From positions 1,237,828-1,301,827 of the forward strand of contig NZ_KQ033871.1 of the NCBI RefSeq assembly GCF_000967195.1: a stretch of 64,000 nucleotides of DNA. Direction: 5' to 3'. The stretch's first letter is position 1. Each line of letters starts with the position of its first letter. The translations under genes and the position numbers were made by a program. Shown one piece after another: positions 8,852 to 17,392 of the stretch. The DNA comes from Lactobacillus kullabergensis. GTDB lineage: Bacteria; Bacillota; Bacilli; Lactobacillales; Lactobacillaceae. Below the pieces are notes generated by a model. It saw nothing but the letters and a program-made list of their open reading frames with translations, did no database searches and was not told the origin of the DNA.

Positions 8852-9542
8852 CTCTTACCATGTAGCCAGTTCCACGAACCGTCTTGATATATGATTGTCT
8901 GCCAGGAACGTCTATTTTATTGCGTAAATAACGTACATAAACTTCGACAACGTTAGTTTCGATATTTGAACCGGGTCCCCAAATTTTTGCGAGCAACTGA
9001 TCACGGCTAACAACGTTGTTCTTATTCTTAATCAAGGTCATGAGCAAGTTATATTCACGCTTAGTTAAATCAACGGCTTTACCATCGCCACGGCGAACAA
9101 TTCTATTTGCAGTTTCAATAGTAAGATCCTTAAATTTAACTACTTTCTTCTCAACGGAATCGTCTGAAGCGTCTTTTTCAATTTTTACTCTGCGTAAAAC
9201 TGCGCGTAAGCGCGCCAAAAGTTCTTCAATGGCAAATGGCTTAACAATATAATCGTCAGCTCCATGATCAAGACCAGAGACACGGTCAATGACAGAATCG
9301 CGTGCAGTCATCATAATTATTGGTGTGCTCTTAACTTGACGGACTCGACGGGCAATTTCTAAACCGTTAAGATCAGGAAGCATAAGATCTAGCAGAATAG
9401 CATCGAAATCTTCTTTCAAAGCCAAATCTAAGGCTTTGCGACCATTACTTTCAACTACGGTATCATATTTTTCATGTTTTAATTCCAATTCCACAAAACG
9501 CGCCAAATTTTTTTCATCTTCAACAATTAATATTCTTGCCAT
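8829..9542 (-). CDS. OmpR-family response regulator (LisR/CsrR/ArlR type)
   Basis: The 237-residue regulator has a receiver domain (1-120) with phospho-acceptor D52, switch T79 and K101, and a C-terminal winged helix (about 140-232) with the typical VVEVYVRYLRNKID and IKTVRGTGYMV segments. The first gene of the pair, it is read before the kinase. The linker (VKIEKDASDDSVEKK) is charged. No regulated gene is obvious next to it, so it is likely a global envelope or stress regulator. Confidence 0.95.
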   Translation of the reverse strand: MARILIVEDEKNLARFVELELKHEKYDTVVESNGRKALDLALKEDFDAILLDLMLPDLNGLEIARRVRQVKSTPIIMMTARDSVIDRVSGLDHGADDYIVKPFAIEELLARLRAVLRRVKIEKDASDDSVEKKVVKFKDLTIETANRIVRRGDGKAVDLTKREYNLLMTLIKNKNNVVSRDQLLAKIWGPGSNIETNVVEVYVRYLRNKIDVPGRQSYIKTVRGTGYMVRDEDDEKK

Positions 9543-9569
9543 TTTTCGTCATCCTTTTAAAACTTAATT

Positions 9570-9597
9570 TTGATTAATTTAATTTAATTCTTGTCAA
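9570..9597 (-). promoter_or_regulatory. Possible promoter of the two-component operon
   Basis: A perfect -35 box TTGACA lies at 9592-9597 on the minus strand, about 50 bases before the regulator start. The -10 region is only an AT-rich stretch without a clear TATAAT, so the site is tentative. Confidence 0.4.
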
Positions 9598-9694
9598 CAA
9601 GTAAAGCATACTTTAAAAATGCTTTTAAAACAAGATTAAAAACCAGCATTTCAACAATACTGATTTCTAATTATATTTAATTATTCTTATTTAA

Positions 9695-10249
9695 CTAATT
9701 GTGGTTCTCATTATTTTCTTTAAATAAATCTTTTAATTTAGCAAAGGCAGGGTTTATTTGTTCCTTTTCTTTCTTATCAAATTCATCTTCTGAGATCACA
9801 GCCCAACCTTTTCCTTCGGGATAAATATTTTGTTCTCTTTCTTCTGCAGTCAAAATTGTAGTTGGGATATGTAGCAAAATATTGTCTTCAATTGCTTTTT
9901 GCAAGTTAATAACTTCATTTTTCACTTTTACGATCGGAATGTCACTTTCATCAATTTCTTCTTTAGCCACATCTATATCAGTATAATTTTCACTAAAGTG
10001 AAAATTTTCTGTATATTCAACGGGATTCAAACTGCGACTAGAAGGAACAATCAAACTGGCTTGCACTCGAAAGTCTCCGGTAACATATGGTTGATTGTAA
10101 AACGCATCACCTGAAACGGTCACGTTATTTACTTGATAAACTAAACCGTGACTTCGCTTAATAAATTCCTCTGTTAATTCAAGCTCGCATTCAATATGAG
10201 TCAGAGGTTCATTACTATTTTTTATTTGAGTAAAATTTAAAGTTAACAT
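9695..10249 (-). CDS. yceD: YceD/DUF177 family protein
   Basis: This 184-residue acidic protein is of the YceD (YlbN, DUF177) family. The family is linked to ribosome or rRNA metabolism because it normally precedes rpmF, the gene for ribosomal protein L32. The conserved region is an N-terminal beta-rich half plus the EEIDESDIPIV segment. Its ATG abuts the tmcAL stop (TAAATG) and its ribosome site lies inside the tmcAL end. Only about 150 bp separate it from the next gene, too little for rpmF, so the usual yceD-rpmF pair is broken here. Confidence 0.85.
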   Translation of the reverse strand: MLTLNFTQIKNSNEPLTHIECELELTEEFIKRSHGLVYQVNNVTVSGDAFYNQPYVTGDFRVQASLIVPSSRSLNPVEYTENFHFSENYTDIDVAKEEIDESDIPIVKVKNEVINLQKAIEDNILLHIPTTILTAEEREQNIYPEGKGWAVISEDEFDKKEKEQINPAFAKLKDLFKENNENHN

Positions 10250-11404
10250 TTAGACCTCCAGCGGACGTTGTCCAAAGTTTTGATCAACTCCCATAAGTTG
10301 TTCAAAAAAGCGATCAACACGTAATTGTAATTTCATCGAACCATTTTTAGTATTTTTTTGATCAACCTTCGATATGATGTCTGCGAATGGTTTTTTTCTA
10401 ATCCCTTTAAGATATTTTCTTCCTAATTTACTGTAGCCTAAAAGTAGAAGCGATTCATGGTTAAAACTGTCAATCATGTCTTCCTGAGTTACATTTAAAA
10501 GCGTATACAGGCTTAGACGGCGCAAGCGAGAATACGTATAACGCTTTGACTTAACTCTTCGCAAAAATTCCGTAAAAGTTTGTGCTGCATGAATTTCATG
10601 CTTCATTTTATACTCAAGGCCTTCACTCATTTGGTATATTTTTCTCAATTCTGAAACTGAAGAAGATTCCAACTTATACTTCAAGAATGGAAACAACAGA
10701 TTCCAATTTGGATAATTTTTCTGCTGAAATAAAAGCTGTACCTCTTTTTTAGGCAGCCATTGTTCTAAAGTATAATTAGTTTCATTATGGAGAATCATAT
10801 TTCGAATTGCACTGGCGCTTTGAACAACTTTATTGCTCTGCAAGACATCATCATGACCGGCACCAATCCGATTAACTGGATGCAAAACTATGGGCGTACC
10901 CAAATTATGATTAGCAACAGCATAAGCCAAAGCAAGAATCGCATTGGGCTCACTAACTTCATGACCAACTTCTCTTGCTACCATTTGATTATATTGGGTT
11001 GAATAAGTTTGACTGTAATCATTAAAGTCCATGTGACTTTGTGGAATTTCAGCAATCTTACTACCTAAATAAGCATAATTTTGTGTAGCGTCTTCAACAC
11101 CAAAAATTAAGTCAGTGACGCCGACTTTGACTAATTGGTCAATACTGCCAAGTGCAAACAAATCAGCTGGTTCAACCGAAGTGGAAAATGGCAGTTCAAG
11201 TACTACATCAGCACCACTTTCAAGCGCTGCCTGCGCACGAGACCATTTATCCATAATTGCCATTTCTCCACGCTGAACATAATTGCCTGACATGACAACA
11301 ATGATTGGGTCTTTACTGCCTGCAATATAGCGAGCCTGATTCATTAAAAATTCATGCCCACTATGGAAGGGATTGTATTCCGCAATGATCCCTACTACAC
11401 TCAT
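10250..11404 (-). CDS. tmcAL: tRNA(Met) cytidine acetate ligase
   Basis: TmcAL (YlbM) uses acetate and ATP to make N4-acetylcytidine at the wobble position of elongator tRNA-Met. The 384-residue product begins with a nucleotidyltransferase fold carrying HSGH at residues 14-17, then GNYVQRGE and FGVEDATQ, followed by a basic C-terminal tRNA-binding region. It is the sixth gene in the yqeG-to-yceD run and lies six bases after rsfS. Confidence 0.94.
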   Translation of the reverse strand: MSVVGIIAEYNPFHSGHEFLMNQARYIAGSKDPIIVVMSGNYVQRGEMAIMDKWSRAQAALESGADVVLELPFSTSVEPADLFALGSIDQLVKVGVTDLIFGVEDATQNYAYLGSKIAEIPQSHMDFNDYSQTYSTQYNQMVAREVGHEVSEPNAILALAYAVANHNLGTPIVLHPVNRIGAGHDDVLQSNKVVQSASAIRNMILHNETNYTLEQWLPKKEVQLLFQQKNYPNWNLLFPFLKYKLESSSVSELRKIYQMSEGLEYKMKHEIHAAQTFTEFLRRVKSKRYTYSRLRRLSLYTLLNVTQEDMIDSFNHESLLLLGYSKLGRKYLKGIRKKPFADIISKVDQKNTKNGSMKLQLRVDRFFEQLMGVDQNFGQRPLEV

Positions 11405-11410
11405 TGTTTG

Positions 11411-11758
11411 CTAATCTTCCTTTAATTCTAATTTTTTACCGTTAACCCACAGTTTTTCAACATTGTAAAAATCACGTGCATCTTCAGTAAAAACATTTAC
11501 CACAACATCGCCTAAATCGAGCAGAAGCCAATTTGATTCGCTCGTGCCTTCAACGCGATAATCATAATAGTTAACCTTGTGAGCTTCATCAATGATAGCA
11601 TTAGCTATAGCATGTAATTGTCTGTTGGAACCAGCACTGGTCACAACATAATAATCAGCTAAAATACTATGTCCTTGCATGTCGTAAGCTGCTGTATCTT
11701 CTCCATGACGATCACTAATTGCCTTTAGAGTAAAAGCCAATATTTCTTTACTAGTCAA
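11411..11758 (-). CDS. rsfS: Ribosome silencing factor RsfS
   Basis: RsfS (Iojap, YqeL) binds L14 on the 50S subunit and blocks subunit joining when nutrients are low. The 115 residues cover the whole alpha/beta domain, with the conserved DIQGHSILADYYVV-like stretch, YRVEGTSESNWLLLDLGDVVVNVF and RDFYNVEKLW. It sits 9 bases after yqeK, the usual arrangement with nadD and yqeK. Confidence 0.95.
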   Translation of the reverse strand: MTSKEILAFTLKAISDRHGEDTAAYDMQGHSILADYYVVTSAGSNRQLHAIANAIIDEAHKVNYYDYRVEGTSESNWLLLDLGDVVVNVFTEDARDFYNVEKLWVNGKKLELKED

Positions 11759-11767
11759 TTTTTCTCC

Positions 11768-12364
11768 TTATTCTTCAATACCCCAAACATTATAAGCGTC
11801 TAGAGTACGTGGATAGATTTTATCTCTTTTTTCAATTAAAAATTCAAGAGTATGTGCTAATTGGTAGCCGACCCCCTTGTCAAGATTAGCATAAGTTATT
11901 TTACGCGCTTCTTCAACTCCTGGAAACGACCTGCCAGGCTCAATGTAATCAGCCATAAATACAATTTTATCTAAGGTCGTCATTTCAACATCGGCTGTTG
12001 TATGCCTGCGTACTGCCGTTAAAATTTCTGAATCAGTAATTTTCAGATCCCTCTGGATAAAATATGTACCCACAATACCATGCCAAATGCTTCGATTCCA
12101 ATTTAACAGATCTTGATCAAAGCCCTTAGTTTTAATTACTTCACGATAATCCTCAACTGAAACTTGTTTTGCATAATCATGTATGAATCCGGCTAATGCG
12201 GCTTTATCTTCATCATAGTGGTTTAACTCTGCTAATCTTTGAGCAGTTTTGCTAACCCCAATACAATGCTCAAAACGGTCTTCAGTCATATTACTTTTTT
12301 CTTTAGCCACAATTTCAGCACTAGATAAAGTTGAATAAGTTTTTTTGAAAAATAAATCATTCAT
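11768..12364 (-). CDS. yqeK: YqeK-type HD hydrolase (Ap4A phosphatase)
   Basis: YqeK hydrolyses diadenosine tetraphosphate to ADP. The 198-residue HD-domain protein has the metal-binding motifs EHCIGVSKTAQ, GFIHDYAKQ and the later VFMADYIEPGR. It overlaps nadD by eight bases. YqeK, NadD and RsfS occur together in most Firmicutes. Confidence 0.94.
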   Translation of the reverse strand: MNDLFFKKTYSTLSSAEIVAKEKSNMTEDRFEHCIGVSKTAQRLAELNHYDEDKAALAGFIHDYAKQVSVEDYREVIKTKGFDQDLLNWNRSIWHGIVGTYFIQRDLKITDSEILTAVRRHTTADVEMTTLDKIVFMADYIEPGRSFPGVEEARKITYANLDKGVGYQLAHTLEFLIEKRDKIYPRTLDAYNVWGIEE

Positions 12365-12998
12365 GATATAAGCCTTTTTTCTGAATATAATTCCTCACTG
12401 TATCTGGTACCAGGTATCTAATTGAGCCCCCAATCGCAATAGTTTGCCTCACAAGGCTAGAACTAATTGCAATGGCAGGAACATCAACCCAAATCATTGG
12501 TAATTTAGCTTTTTGGGGATAGCCAGCTCTTTGAACTCCGACAAGAGTTGCCAGTTGAGCCAATTTAGTAGGCTCTTTCCACTCACCTAAATTATTAACT
12601 TGATCGCTGCCCATAATCAAGTAATAATGATTTTCAGGTTGAGATTCACGTAAATATCTTAAAGTATCAACCGTATATGAAACTCCTCCACGATATAATT
12701 CAAATAATTTTACTTGAAACCGAGGATTATCCTGAGTACCTAGCTCAAGCATATTTGCACGATCTTGGGCAGAAACTACTGGCCGATCCTTTAATGGAGG
12801 AACATTGGTGGGAATAAACCAAACTTCATCAAGATGAAGTTTAGTCAATACTTGCTCCGCTACTATTAAATGTCCTAAATGAATTGGATTAAAAGTTCCA
12901 CCAAAAATACCGATTTGACGCCCCTTTTTAGGCTCTATTTTTTCTTCAGCTACTTCAACAGTTGGCGTTTTTTGATAATTCTTAGCAATAGCAATCAT
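12357..12998 (-). CDS. nadD: Nicotinate-nucleotide adenylyltransferase
   Basis: NadD joins nicotinate mononucleotide and ATP to form deamido-NAD. The 213-residue protein has the nucleotidyltransferase signature GGTFNPIHLGH (H40 and H43) and the C-terminal ISSSLVR motif. A 27-residue, charged extension (KTPTVEVAEEKIEPKKG) precedes the core; such tails occur in lactobacilli. AGAGGA supports the chosen start. Confidence 0.96.
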   Translation of the reverse strand: MIAIAKNYQKTPTVEVAEEKIEPKKGRQIGIFGGTFNPIHLGHLIVAEQVLTKLHLDEVWFIPTNVPPLKDRPVVSAQDRANMLELGTQDNPRFQVKLFELYRGGVSYTVDTLRYLRESQPENHYYLIMGSDQVNNLGEWKEPTKLAQLATLVGVQRAGYPQKAKLPMIWVDVPAIAISSSLVRQTIAIGGSIRYLVPDTVRNYIQKKGLYHE

Positions 12999-13006
12999 TA
13001 TATCCT

Positions 13007-14122
13007 CTAAATTAATGCACGTCTAATACCTAAACCAATTTGATCTGGTGTATATATTCTAACCAAACAATTTGCAGGGATAGTAACAAAACCTATCCCA
13101 CCAAAAAGCAAATCACTTTTTTCTTTAGTATGATATTCCTTTCCTTTTAAAGGTGGCAACTCAGCACTTTGTGCTGGCGGATTAAGCAATTCGCCCAGGT
13201 GTTTGGCATAGAAACTATCAGCATTTTCCGTTTTAGTCCTGTGAATATATAATCCTCGTGCTGCATAAACCGTAAAACTTGCTCTCTCACCTTTTAAATA
13301 GTCTACTCTGCCCAATCCAGCTAAAAATAAAGTGTTACCTGGATTAAGCTGAAAAGTGACTGGCTTAAGCTGCTTTTGCGGTGAAATCAGACTCAATTCC
13401 TGAGCGTTCAAACGCGTAGCCAGTTGATTTTTCGTTATTATACCCGGCGTATCAACTAAAAAATGACCATTTGCCAAAGGAATTTCAATTTTATCTAGTG
13501 TTGTTCCCGGAAAGCGGGAAGTGGTAATCAAGTTCTGAATTTCACCCATCTGGTCAATAACTGCATTAAGAAGAGTTGATTTACCTACATTAGTTGTTCC
13601 TACAAAATAAACATCTTGATCATGTGAGTTTTGATCTAAATACGCTATTAGTTCTGGCAAATTAGTCTTGCTTTTTGCACTTACCAGAAATATTTTTTTA
13701 GGATGTAAACCAATTCGATTGGCTTCTTGTCGCATCCAATCCTTTATTTTGCTTTGACGCGAATTTTGCGGGAAAAGATCAAATTTATTGCCAACAAGAA
13801 TAAAATCATTTTTTCCAATAAAGCGTTTAATTGCAGAAAGCAAGGAGTTGGTGAAATCAAATAAGTCTACGACATTTACAATTAAAGCTTTCTTCTCTGA
13901 CAAGGAATTTAATAATTTTAAAAAATCATCATTGTCAGCCTTGACTGGCATAATTTCATTATAATGGCGCAGTCGAAAACAACGCTGACAATAGATATCG
14001 TTGCCCTCATCTGCACTTTCTTGCGCCTGTTTTAAACGAGAGGCAGGCAAATAACCTGCTTCTTCTGCATTATCAGCTTGAAGAACTGCTCCGCAACCAA
14101 TACAAATAATTTGGTCATCCAT
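13007..14122 (-). CDS. yqeH: Ribosome biogenesis GTPase YqeH
   Basis: YqeH is a circularly permuted GTPase needed for 30S assembly. The 371-residue protein opens with a treble-clef zinc finger (CIGC and CQRC), then G-motifs in permuted order: NKFD (G4), SAK (G5), GTTNVGKST (G1) and DTPG (G3), followed by a C-terminal beta-rich domain. It overlaps yqeG by eight bases. In Bacillus a yhbY gene often sits nearby; here yqeH is followed after eight bases by nadD. Confidence 0.96.
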   Translation of the reverse strand: MDDQIICIGCGAVLQADNAEEAGYLPASRLKQAQESADEGNDIYCQRCFRLRHYNEIMPVKADNDDFLKLLNSLSEKKALIVNVVDLFDFTNSLLSAIKRFIGKNDFILVGNKFDLFPQNSRQSKIKDWMRQEANRIGLHPKKIFLVSAKSKTNLPELIAYLDQNSHDQDVYFVGTTNVGKSTLLNAVIDQMGEIQNLITTSRFPGTTLDKIEIPLANGHFLVDTPGIITKNQLATRLNAQELSLISPQKQLKPVTFQLNPGNTLFLAGLGRVDYLKGERASFTVYAARGLYIHRTKTENADSFYAKHLGELLNPPAQSAELPPLKGKEYHTKEKSDLLFGGIGFVTIPANCLVRIYTPDQIGLGIRRALI

Positions 14123-14639
14123 TTTTTAATGTCTCCTTAAAAGTAACTGGGTGTGAAAGGTTTAAAAAGAAAAAAATAATTTTCTCAAAAAAACGATTAA
14201 TACGTGTATTCCACTTATCAGTTTGAATAAGCGGTTTTACTAATACGGATTCTACACCAGCCAAATTTCCTGCCTGTATATCTGTGATTAACTGATCACC
14301 AACCATCATAACTTGGTCTTTTTTTAACCCCATACTCTTTCTTTTTTTAGTTATGGCAAAGGGCAACGGCTTTTTCGACTTGGCTACAAAGTCAATGTGA
14401 TAAGGATTTAAAACTTTGCCCACTCTTTCAGCATTGTTATTAGAAATTACAACTAACTTAATACTAGCTTGAGCTAATTTTTTATTGAGATTATTCATTT
14501 TTGCAGCGGTTTCGAACTCATTCCAAGCTAAAAGAGTATTGTCTAAATCTGAAAAAACAGCTTTGATACCTATTTGCTTTAGCACTTTAATATCTAAATG
14601 ATAAATCGTGTCAATTGTATAGTGTGGTCTGAATAACAT
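14115..14639 (-). CDS. yqeG: YqeG-family HAD phosphatase
   Basis: This 174-residue HAD-superfamily phosphatase (TIGR01668) has motif I DLDNTLLAW, motif II VISNN and motif III/IV MVGDQLITDI. The substrate is unknown for most members; relatives include phosphatidylglycerophosphate phosphatases. It is the first gene of the yqeG-yqeH-nadD-yqeK-rsfS-tmcAL-yceD run. Confidence 0.92.
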   Translation of the reverse strand: MLFRPHYTIDTIYHLDIKVLKQIGIKAVFSDLDNTLLAWNEFETAAKMNNLNKKLAQASIKLVVISNNNAERVGKVLNPYHIDFVAKSKKPLPFAITKKRKSMGLKKDQVMMVGDQLITDIQAGNLAGVESVLVKPLIQTDKWNTRINRFFEKIIFFFLNLSHPVTFKETLKNG

Positions 14640-14713
14640 TCAATTTCCTTCTTATCTATCATTGCACTAGTTTAATATACCAAATTTTCTACTGCAAGTG
14701 CTAAATTTTGACA

Positions 14714-14739
14714 TAAAAAAACGGCGCCATAAGCGCCAT
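14714..14739 (-). terminator. Terminator of infC-rpmI-rplT
   Basis: On the minus strand, ATGGCGC and GCGCCGT (14721-14739) form a GC-rich stem with a five-base loop, followed by seven T. Confidence 0.85.
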
Positions 14740-14745
14740 TTTTGG

Positions 14746-15102
14746 TTAATTTAAAGCCTTTTTAGCAGTTTCTGCTAATTTTGCAAAGGTCTTTGAATCG
14801 TTATAAGCAATATCAGCTAACATCTTACGGTTAATATCAACACCAGCTAATTTCAAGCCGTGCATTAACTTAGAATATGAAATATCATTTTGTCTTGCTG
14901 CAGCATTGATTCTGGCAATCCATAACTTTCTGAAGTCGCTCTTGCGTCTTCTTCTGTCACGAAATGCATATCTGTAAGATACAAACAACTGTGTACTTGC
15001 AGCCTTAAATTGCATATGCTTTGCGCCACGGTAACCCTTGGCAAGCTTCATAATCTTTTTACGACGTTTACGTGTAACTGTTCCACCCTTAACTCTTGGC
15101 AT
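14746..15102 (-). CDS. rplT: 50S ribosomal protein L20
   Basis: L20 is an early assembly protein of the 50S subunit and in many bacteria represses its own operon by binding the leader RNA. The 118 residues are of standard length and strongly basic, with the family start [17 protein letters not shown] and the segment [11 protein letters not shown]. It is the last gene of infC-rpmI-rplT and is followed by a terminator. Confidence 0.99.
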   Translation of the reverse strand: MPRVKGGTVTRKRRKKIMKLAKGYRGAKHMQFKAASTQLFVSYRYAFRDRRRRKSDFRKLWIARINAAARQNDISYSKLMHGLKLAGVDINRKMLADIAYNDSKTFAKLAETAKKALN

Positions 15103-15138
15103 CTAAAATTCCTCCTAAATATCGTTTTATATATTTGA

Positions 15139-15339
15139 TTAACGCATTTGAGAGAGCATCTGTTTGATGCGCTTCAAGTCACTGCGTGAAACCATTGCAG
15201 CCTTTCTCAAATGACGACGTTGTTTCTTAGTCTTGCCGTGGAAACGGTGGCCGGTAAAAGCGTGATGACGCTTTAATTGACCAGAAGCAGTTCTCTTAAA
15301 ACGCTTAGCAGAAGCGCGGTGGGTTTTCATTTTTGGCAT
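15139..15339 (-). CDS. rpmI: 50S ribosomal protein L35
   Basis: This 66-residue basic protein has the standard L35 start [15 protein letters not shown]. It is the second gene of the infC operon, 22 bp after infC and 36 bp before rplT. Confidence 0.99.
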   Translation of the reverse strand: MPKMKTHRASAKRFKRTASGQLKRHHAFTGHRFHGKTKKQRRHLRKAAMVSRSDLKRIKQMLSQMR

Positions 15340-15361
15340 TTTTCTAATTCCTCCAAATTAA

Positions 15362-15886
15362 CTAATTATTTTTGTCACTCTTCGGAGCGAGCATTAAGAA
15401 CATTGAACGGCCTTCCATCTTGGGTTTGCTAATTACAGTAGCAATATCAGATGTGGCTTCAGCCATTTTTTCCAATACTTCACGACCTAGTTCCTTATGA
15501 GTGATTGCTCGACCTCTGAACCTGATCGAAACGCGGACTTTAGCACCTTCCTTGGTGATAAACTTACGCGCATGTTTTAACTTGGTGTTAAAATCGTTAC
15601 CCTCAATCGTTGGACTTAAACGGATTTCTTTTACGCTAACCGTTTTAGACTTTTTCCGGGATTCTTTAACCTTCTTTTGTTGCTGGAAACGGTATTTACC
15701 ATAGTCCATGATACGAGCAACAGGTGGCTTGGCATTAGGCGAAATTAGAACTAAATCTAAATTTGCAACATTTGCTTGGCGTAAAGCCTCAGTTTTAGTA
15801 ACAACACCAACTTGTTCACCATCTTCATTAATTAAACGAACTTCGCGAGCGCGAATTTGATCGTTCAATATCAAATTCCTTGGAAT
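15362..15886 (-). CDS. infC: Translation initiation factor IF-3 (probable AUU start)
   Basis: IF-3 keeps 30S subunits free and checks start-codon pairing. The sequence shows the N-domain ([22 protein letters not shown]) and C-domain ([29 protein letters not shown]). The Shine-Dalgarno GGAGGTG is at 15894-15900. The first common start downstream, TTG at 15872-15874, is 19 bases away, which is too far. Two consecutive ATT codons (15887-15889, 15884-15886) lie at the right distance and in frame. AUU starts are known for infC and give feedback by IF-3. I choose 15886, giving about 174 residues. Confidence 0.9.
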   Translation of the reverse strand: MPRNLILNDQIRAREVRLINEDGEQVGVVTKTEALRQANVANLDLVLISPNAKPPVARIMDYGKYRFQQQKKVKESRKKSKTVSVKEIRLSPTIEGNDFNTKLKHARKFITKEGAKVRVSIRFRGRAITHKELGREVLEKMAEATSDIATVISKPKMEGRSMFLMLAPKSDKNN

Positions 15887-15900
15887 AATTCTTCACCTCC

Positions 15901-16027
15901 GTGTTAATCTGAGGACAAGAAAAAGACGGGTAAACTTTACCCGCCCTTAATCAACAGAAAATATCGATCAGCCTAGAGGTCAACTTAACTTAGGCGAGAA
16001 GCGGGAAGCTTCTTCTTGTTCTCAACT
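15901..16027 (-). promoter_or_regulatory. infC-rpmI-rplT leader RNA (L20 leader type) with attenuator
   Basis: About 130 bases lie between the promoter and the infC ribosome site. The minus strand has a hairpin AGAAGC/GCTTCT, a longer pairing GCCTA/TAGGC, and a terminator-like hairpin built on GGGTAAAGTTTACCC (15925-15946) followed by TCTTTTTC. This matches the layout of L20-controlled leaders in Firmicutes. L20 binding is inferred. Confidence 0.75.
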
Positions 16028-16033
16028 GTCGTA

Positions 16034-16062
16034 ATTATACTCGTCTTTTGCGAATGTGTCAA
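16034..16062 (-). promoter_or_regulatory. Consensus sigma-A promoter of infC operon
   Basis: TTGACA (16057-16062) and TATAAT (16034-16039) on the minus strand are exactly 17 bases apart, a perfect consensus. Transcription should start near 16027. Confidence 0.92.
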
Positions 16063-16086
16063 TAAGATAAGTTTTCATACTTTGCT

Positions 16087-16740
16087 TTATGCTAAACGTT
16101 TATTGAGTCTATTACCGATAACGGATAGGGAAAAGCAAACAATAAAGTACAAAAGTGTTAAAGCAGCAAACATTGGTACGATGTAATTGGCATTTTGACC
16201 ATAAATAACCTGTGCGTGTTGCATTAGTTCAGGTACAACAATGATAGTAGCTAAAGACGTGTCCTTTATTAAGGACACAAACTGACCAATAATGGTAGGA
16301 ATCATGTGCCGATATGCCTGCGGTAAAACTACATGCCATAGTGCCTGCACAAAGGTCATTCCTGTAGATCTCGCTCCCTCAATTTGACCTACAGCAACCG
16401 ACTGAATACCAGAGCGCACAATCTCAGCAATCATGCTGGATTCAAAGATTGTCATTGCAATAATAGCTGACAAAATTGCTCCTGGTCTCAAACCAATATT
16501 GGGCAGGCCAAAATAAGTAAAGAAGATAATCAATAATAAAGGTAAGTTTCTAACAATGTCAATAATGAAGCCGACAATTGCTGAAATAAATCTAATTTTT
16601 GCATAGCGAATTATTCCCAATATCGATCCTAAAATGAAACTTAGTACAATTGCAAAAACTGAAATAAATAATGTGACTGCTAACCCCTTTAATAGAAAAC
16701 CGAAGTTTAACCATGATAGGGCATTAATCCATGTTTGCAT
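16087..16740 (-). CDS. Polar amino acid ABC transporter permease (second subunit)
   Basis: This 217-residue inner-membrane permease is of the His/Glu/Gln/Arg opine family. About five membrane helices and the EAA loop (IEGARSTGMTFVQALWHVVLPQA) that docks the ATPase are visible. It is the last of four co-directional genes (ATPase, binding protein, permease, permease), 13 bp after the first permease, with which it should form a heterodimer. Confidence 0.93.
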   Translation of the reverse strand: MQTWINALSWLNFGFLLKGLAVTLFISVFAIVLSFILGSILGIIRYAKIRFISAIVGFIIDIVRNLPLLLIIFFTYFGLPNIGLRPGAILSAIIAMTIFESSMIAEIVRSGIQSVAVGQIEGARSTGMTFVQALWHVVLPQAYRHMIPTIIGQFVSLIKDTSLATIIVVPELMQHAQVIYGQNANYIVPMFAALTLLYFIVCFSLSVIGNRLNKRLA

Positions 16741-16753
16741 TTTAGTCGCCTCC

Positions 16754-17392
16754 CTATGCCATTTTCTTTTCTAGATGTTGCATATAATAACTTAAAGGCA
16801 TAGTAATTATTAAATACAGCACGCCGATTACAAAATAGCTGTTAAATGTATCAAAAGTCACAGAGGCGATTGCATTAGCCTGATACATTAAATCAAACCC
16901 AGCTACAAAAGCCAAAATTGACGAATCTTTGATTAAATTGACAAATTGATTGCCTAATGGTGGAATAACAATTTTAAAAGCCTGAGGCAAAATCACATAA
17001 CGCATAGCTTGCTTATAAGTCATCCCCGTAGATCTGGCACCTTCCATTTGGCCTTGGGAGACAGACTGAATGCCTGAACGGATTATTTCAGCAATAAAAG
17101 CTGAAGTATACAAAAACAAACCAATTGTACCTGCAGTAAAGCCGTCTATTTTGACAAAATATTTCGGTATTATTAAGTAAAAGAACATTACGATAATTAA
17201 TAATGGTATATTACGAAAAATCTCTACGTAAGTCCTACCGATTTTGTTTGCCACTTTATTTGGGATAACCTCTAAAAGAGCTAATAAAACTCCAAAAATC
17301 AGGCTAAATACTAACGTTAACAGGCTTGATAAAATAGTCCAGCCAAATCCTGAAAATAGTTGACCACTAAAATTATTGAAGATACGAATCAT
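16754..17392 (-). CDS. Polar amino acid ABC transporter permease (first subunit)
   Basis: This 212-residue permease is homologous to its neighbour, with the EAA loop MEGARSTGMTYKQAMRYVILPQA and four to five membrane helices. It overlaps the binding-protein gene by four bases (ATGA type), so the two are translationally coupled. It probably pairs with the other permease for glutamate, aspartate or glutamine import. Confidence 0.93.
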   Translation of the reverse strand: MIRIFNNFSGQLFSGFGWTILSSLLTLVFSLIFGVLLALLEVIPNKVANKIGRTYVEIFRNIPLLIIVMFFYLIIPKYFVKIDGFTAGTIGLFLYTSAFIAEIIRSGIQSVSQGQMEGARSTGMTYKQAMRYVILPQAFKIVIPPLGNQFVNLIKDSSILAFVAGFDLMYQANAIASVTFDTFNSYFVIGVLYLIITMPLSYYMQHLEKKMA

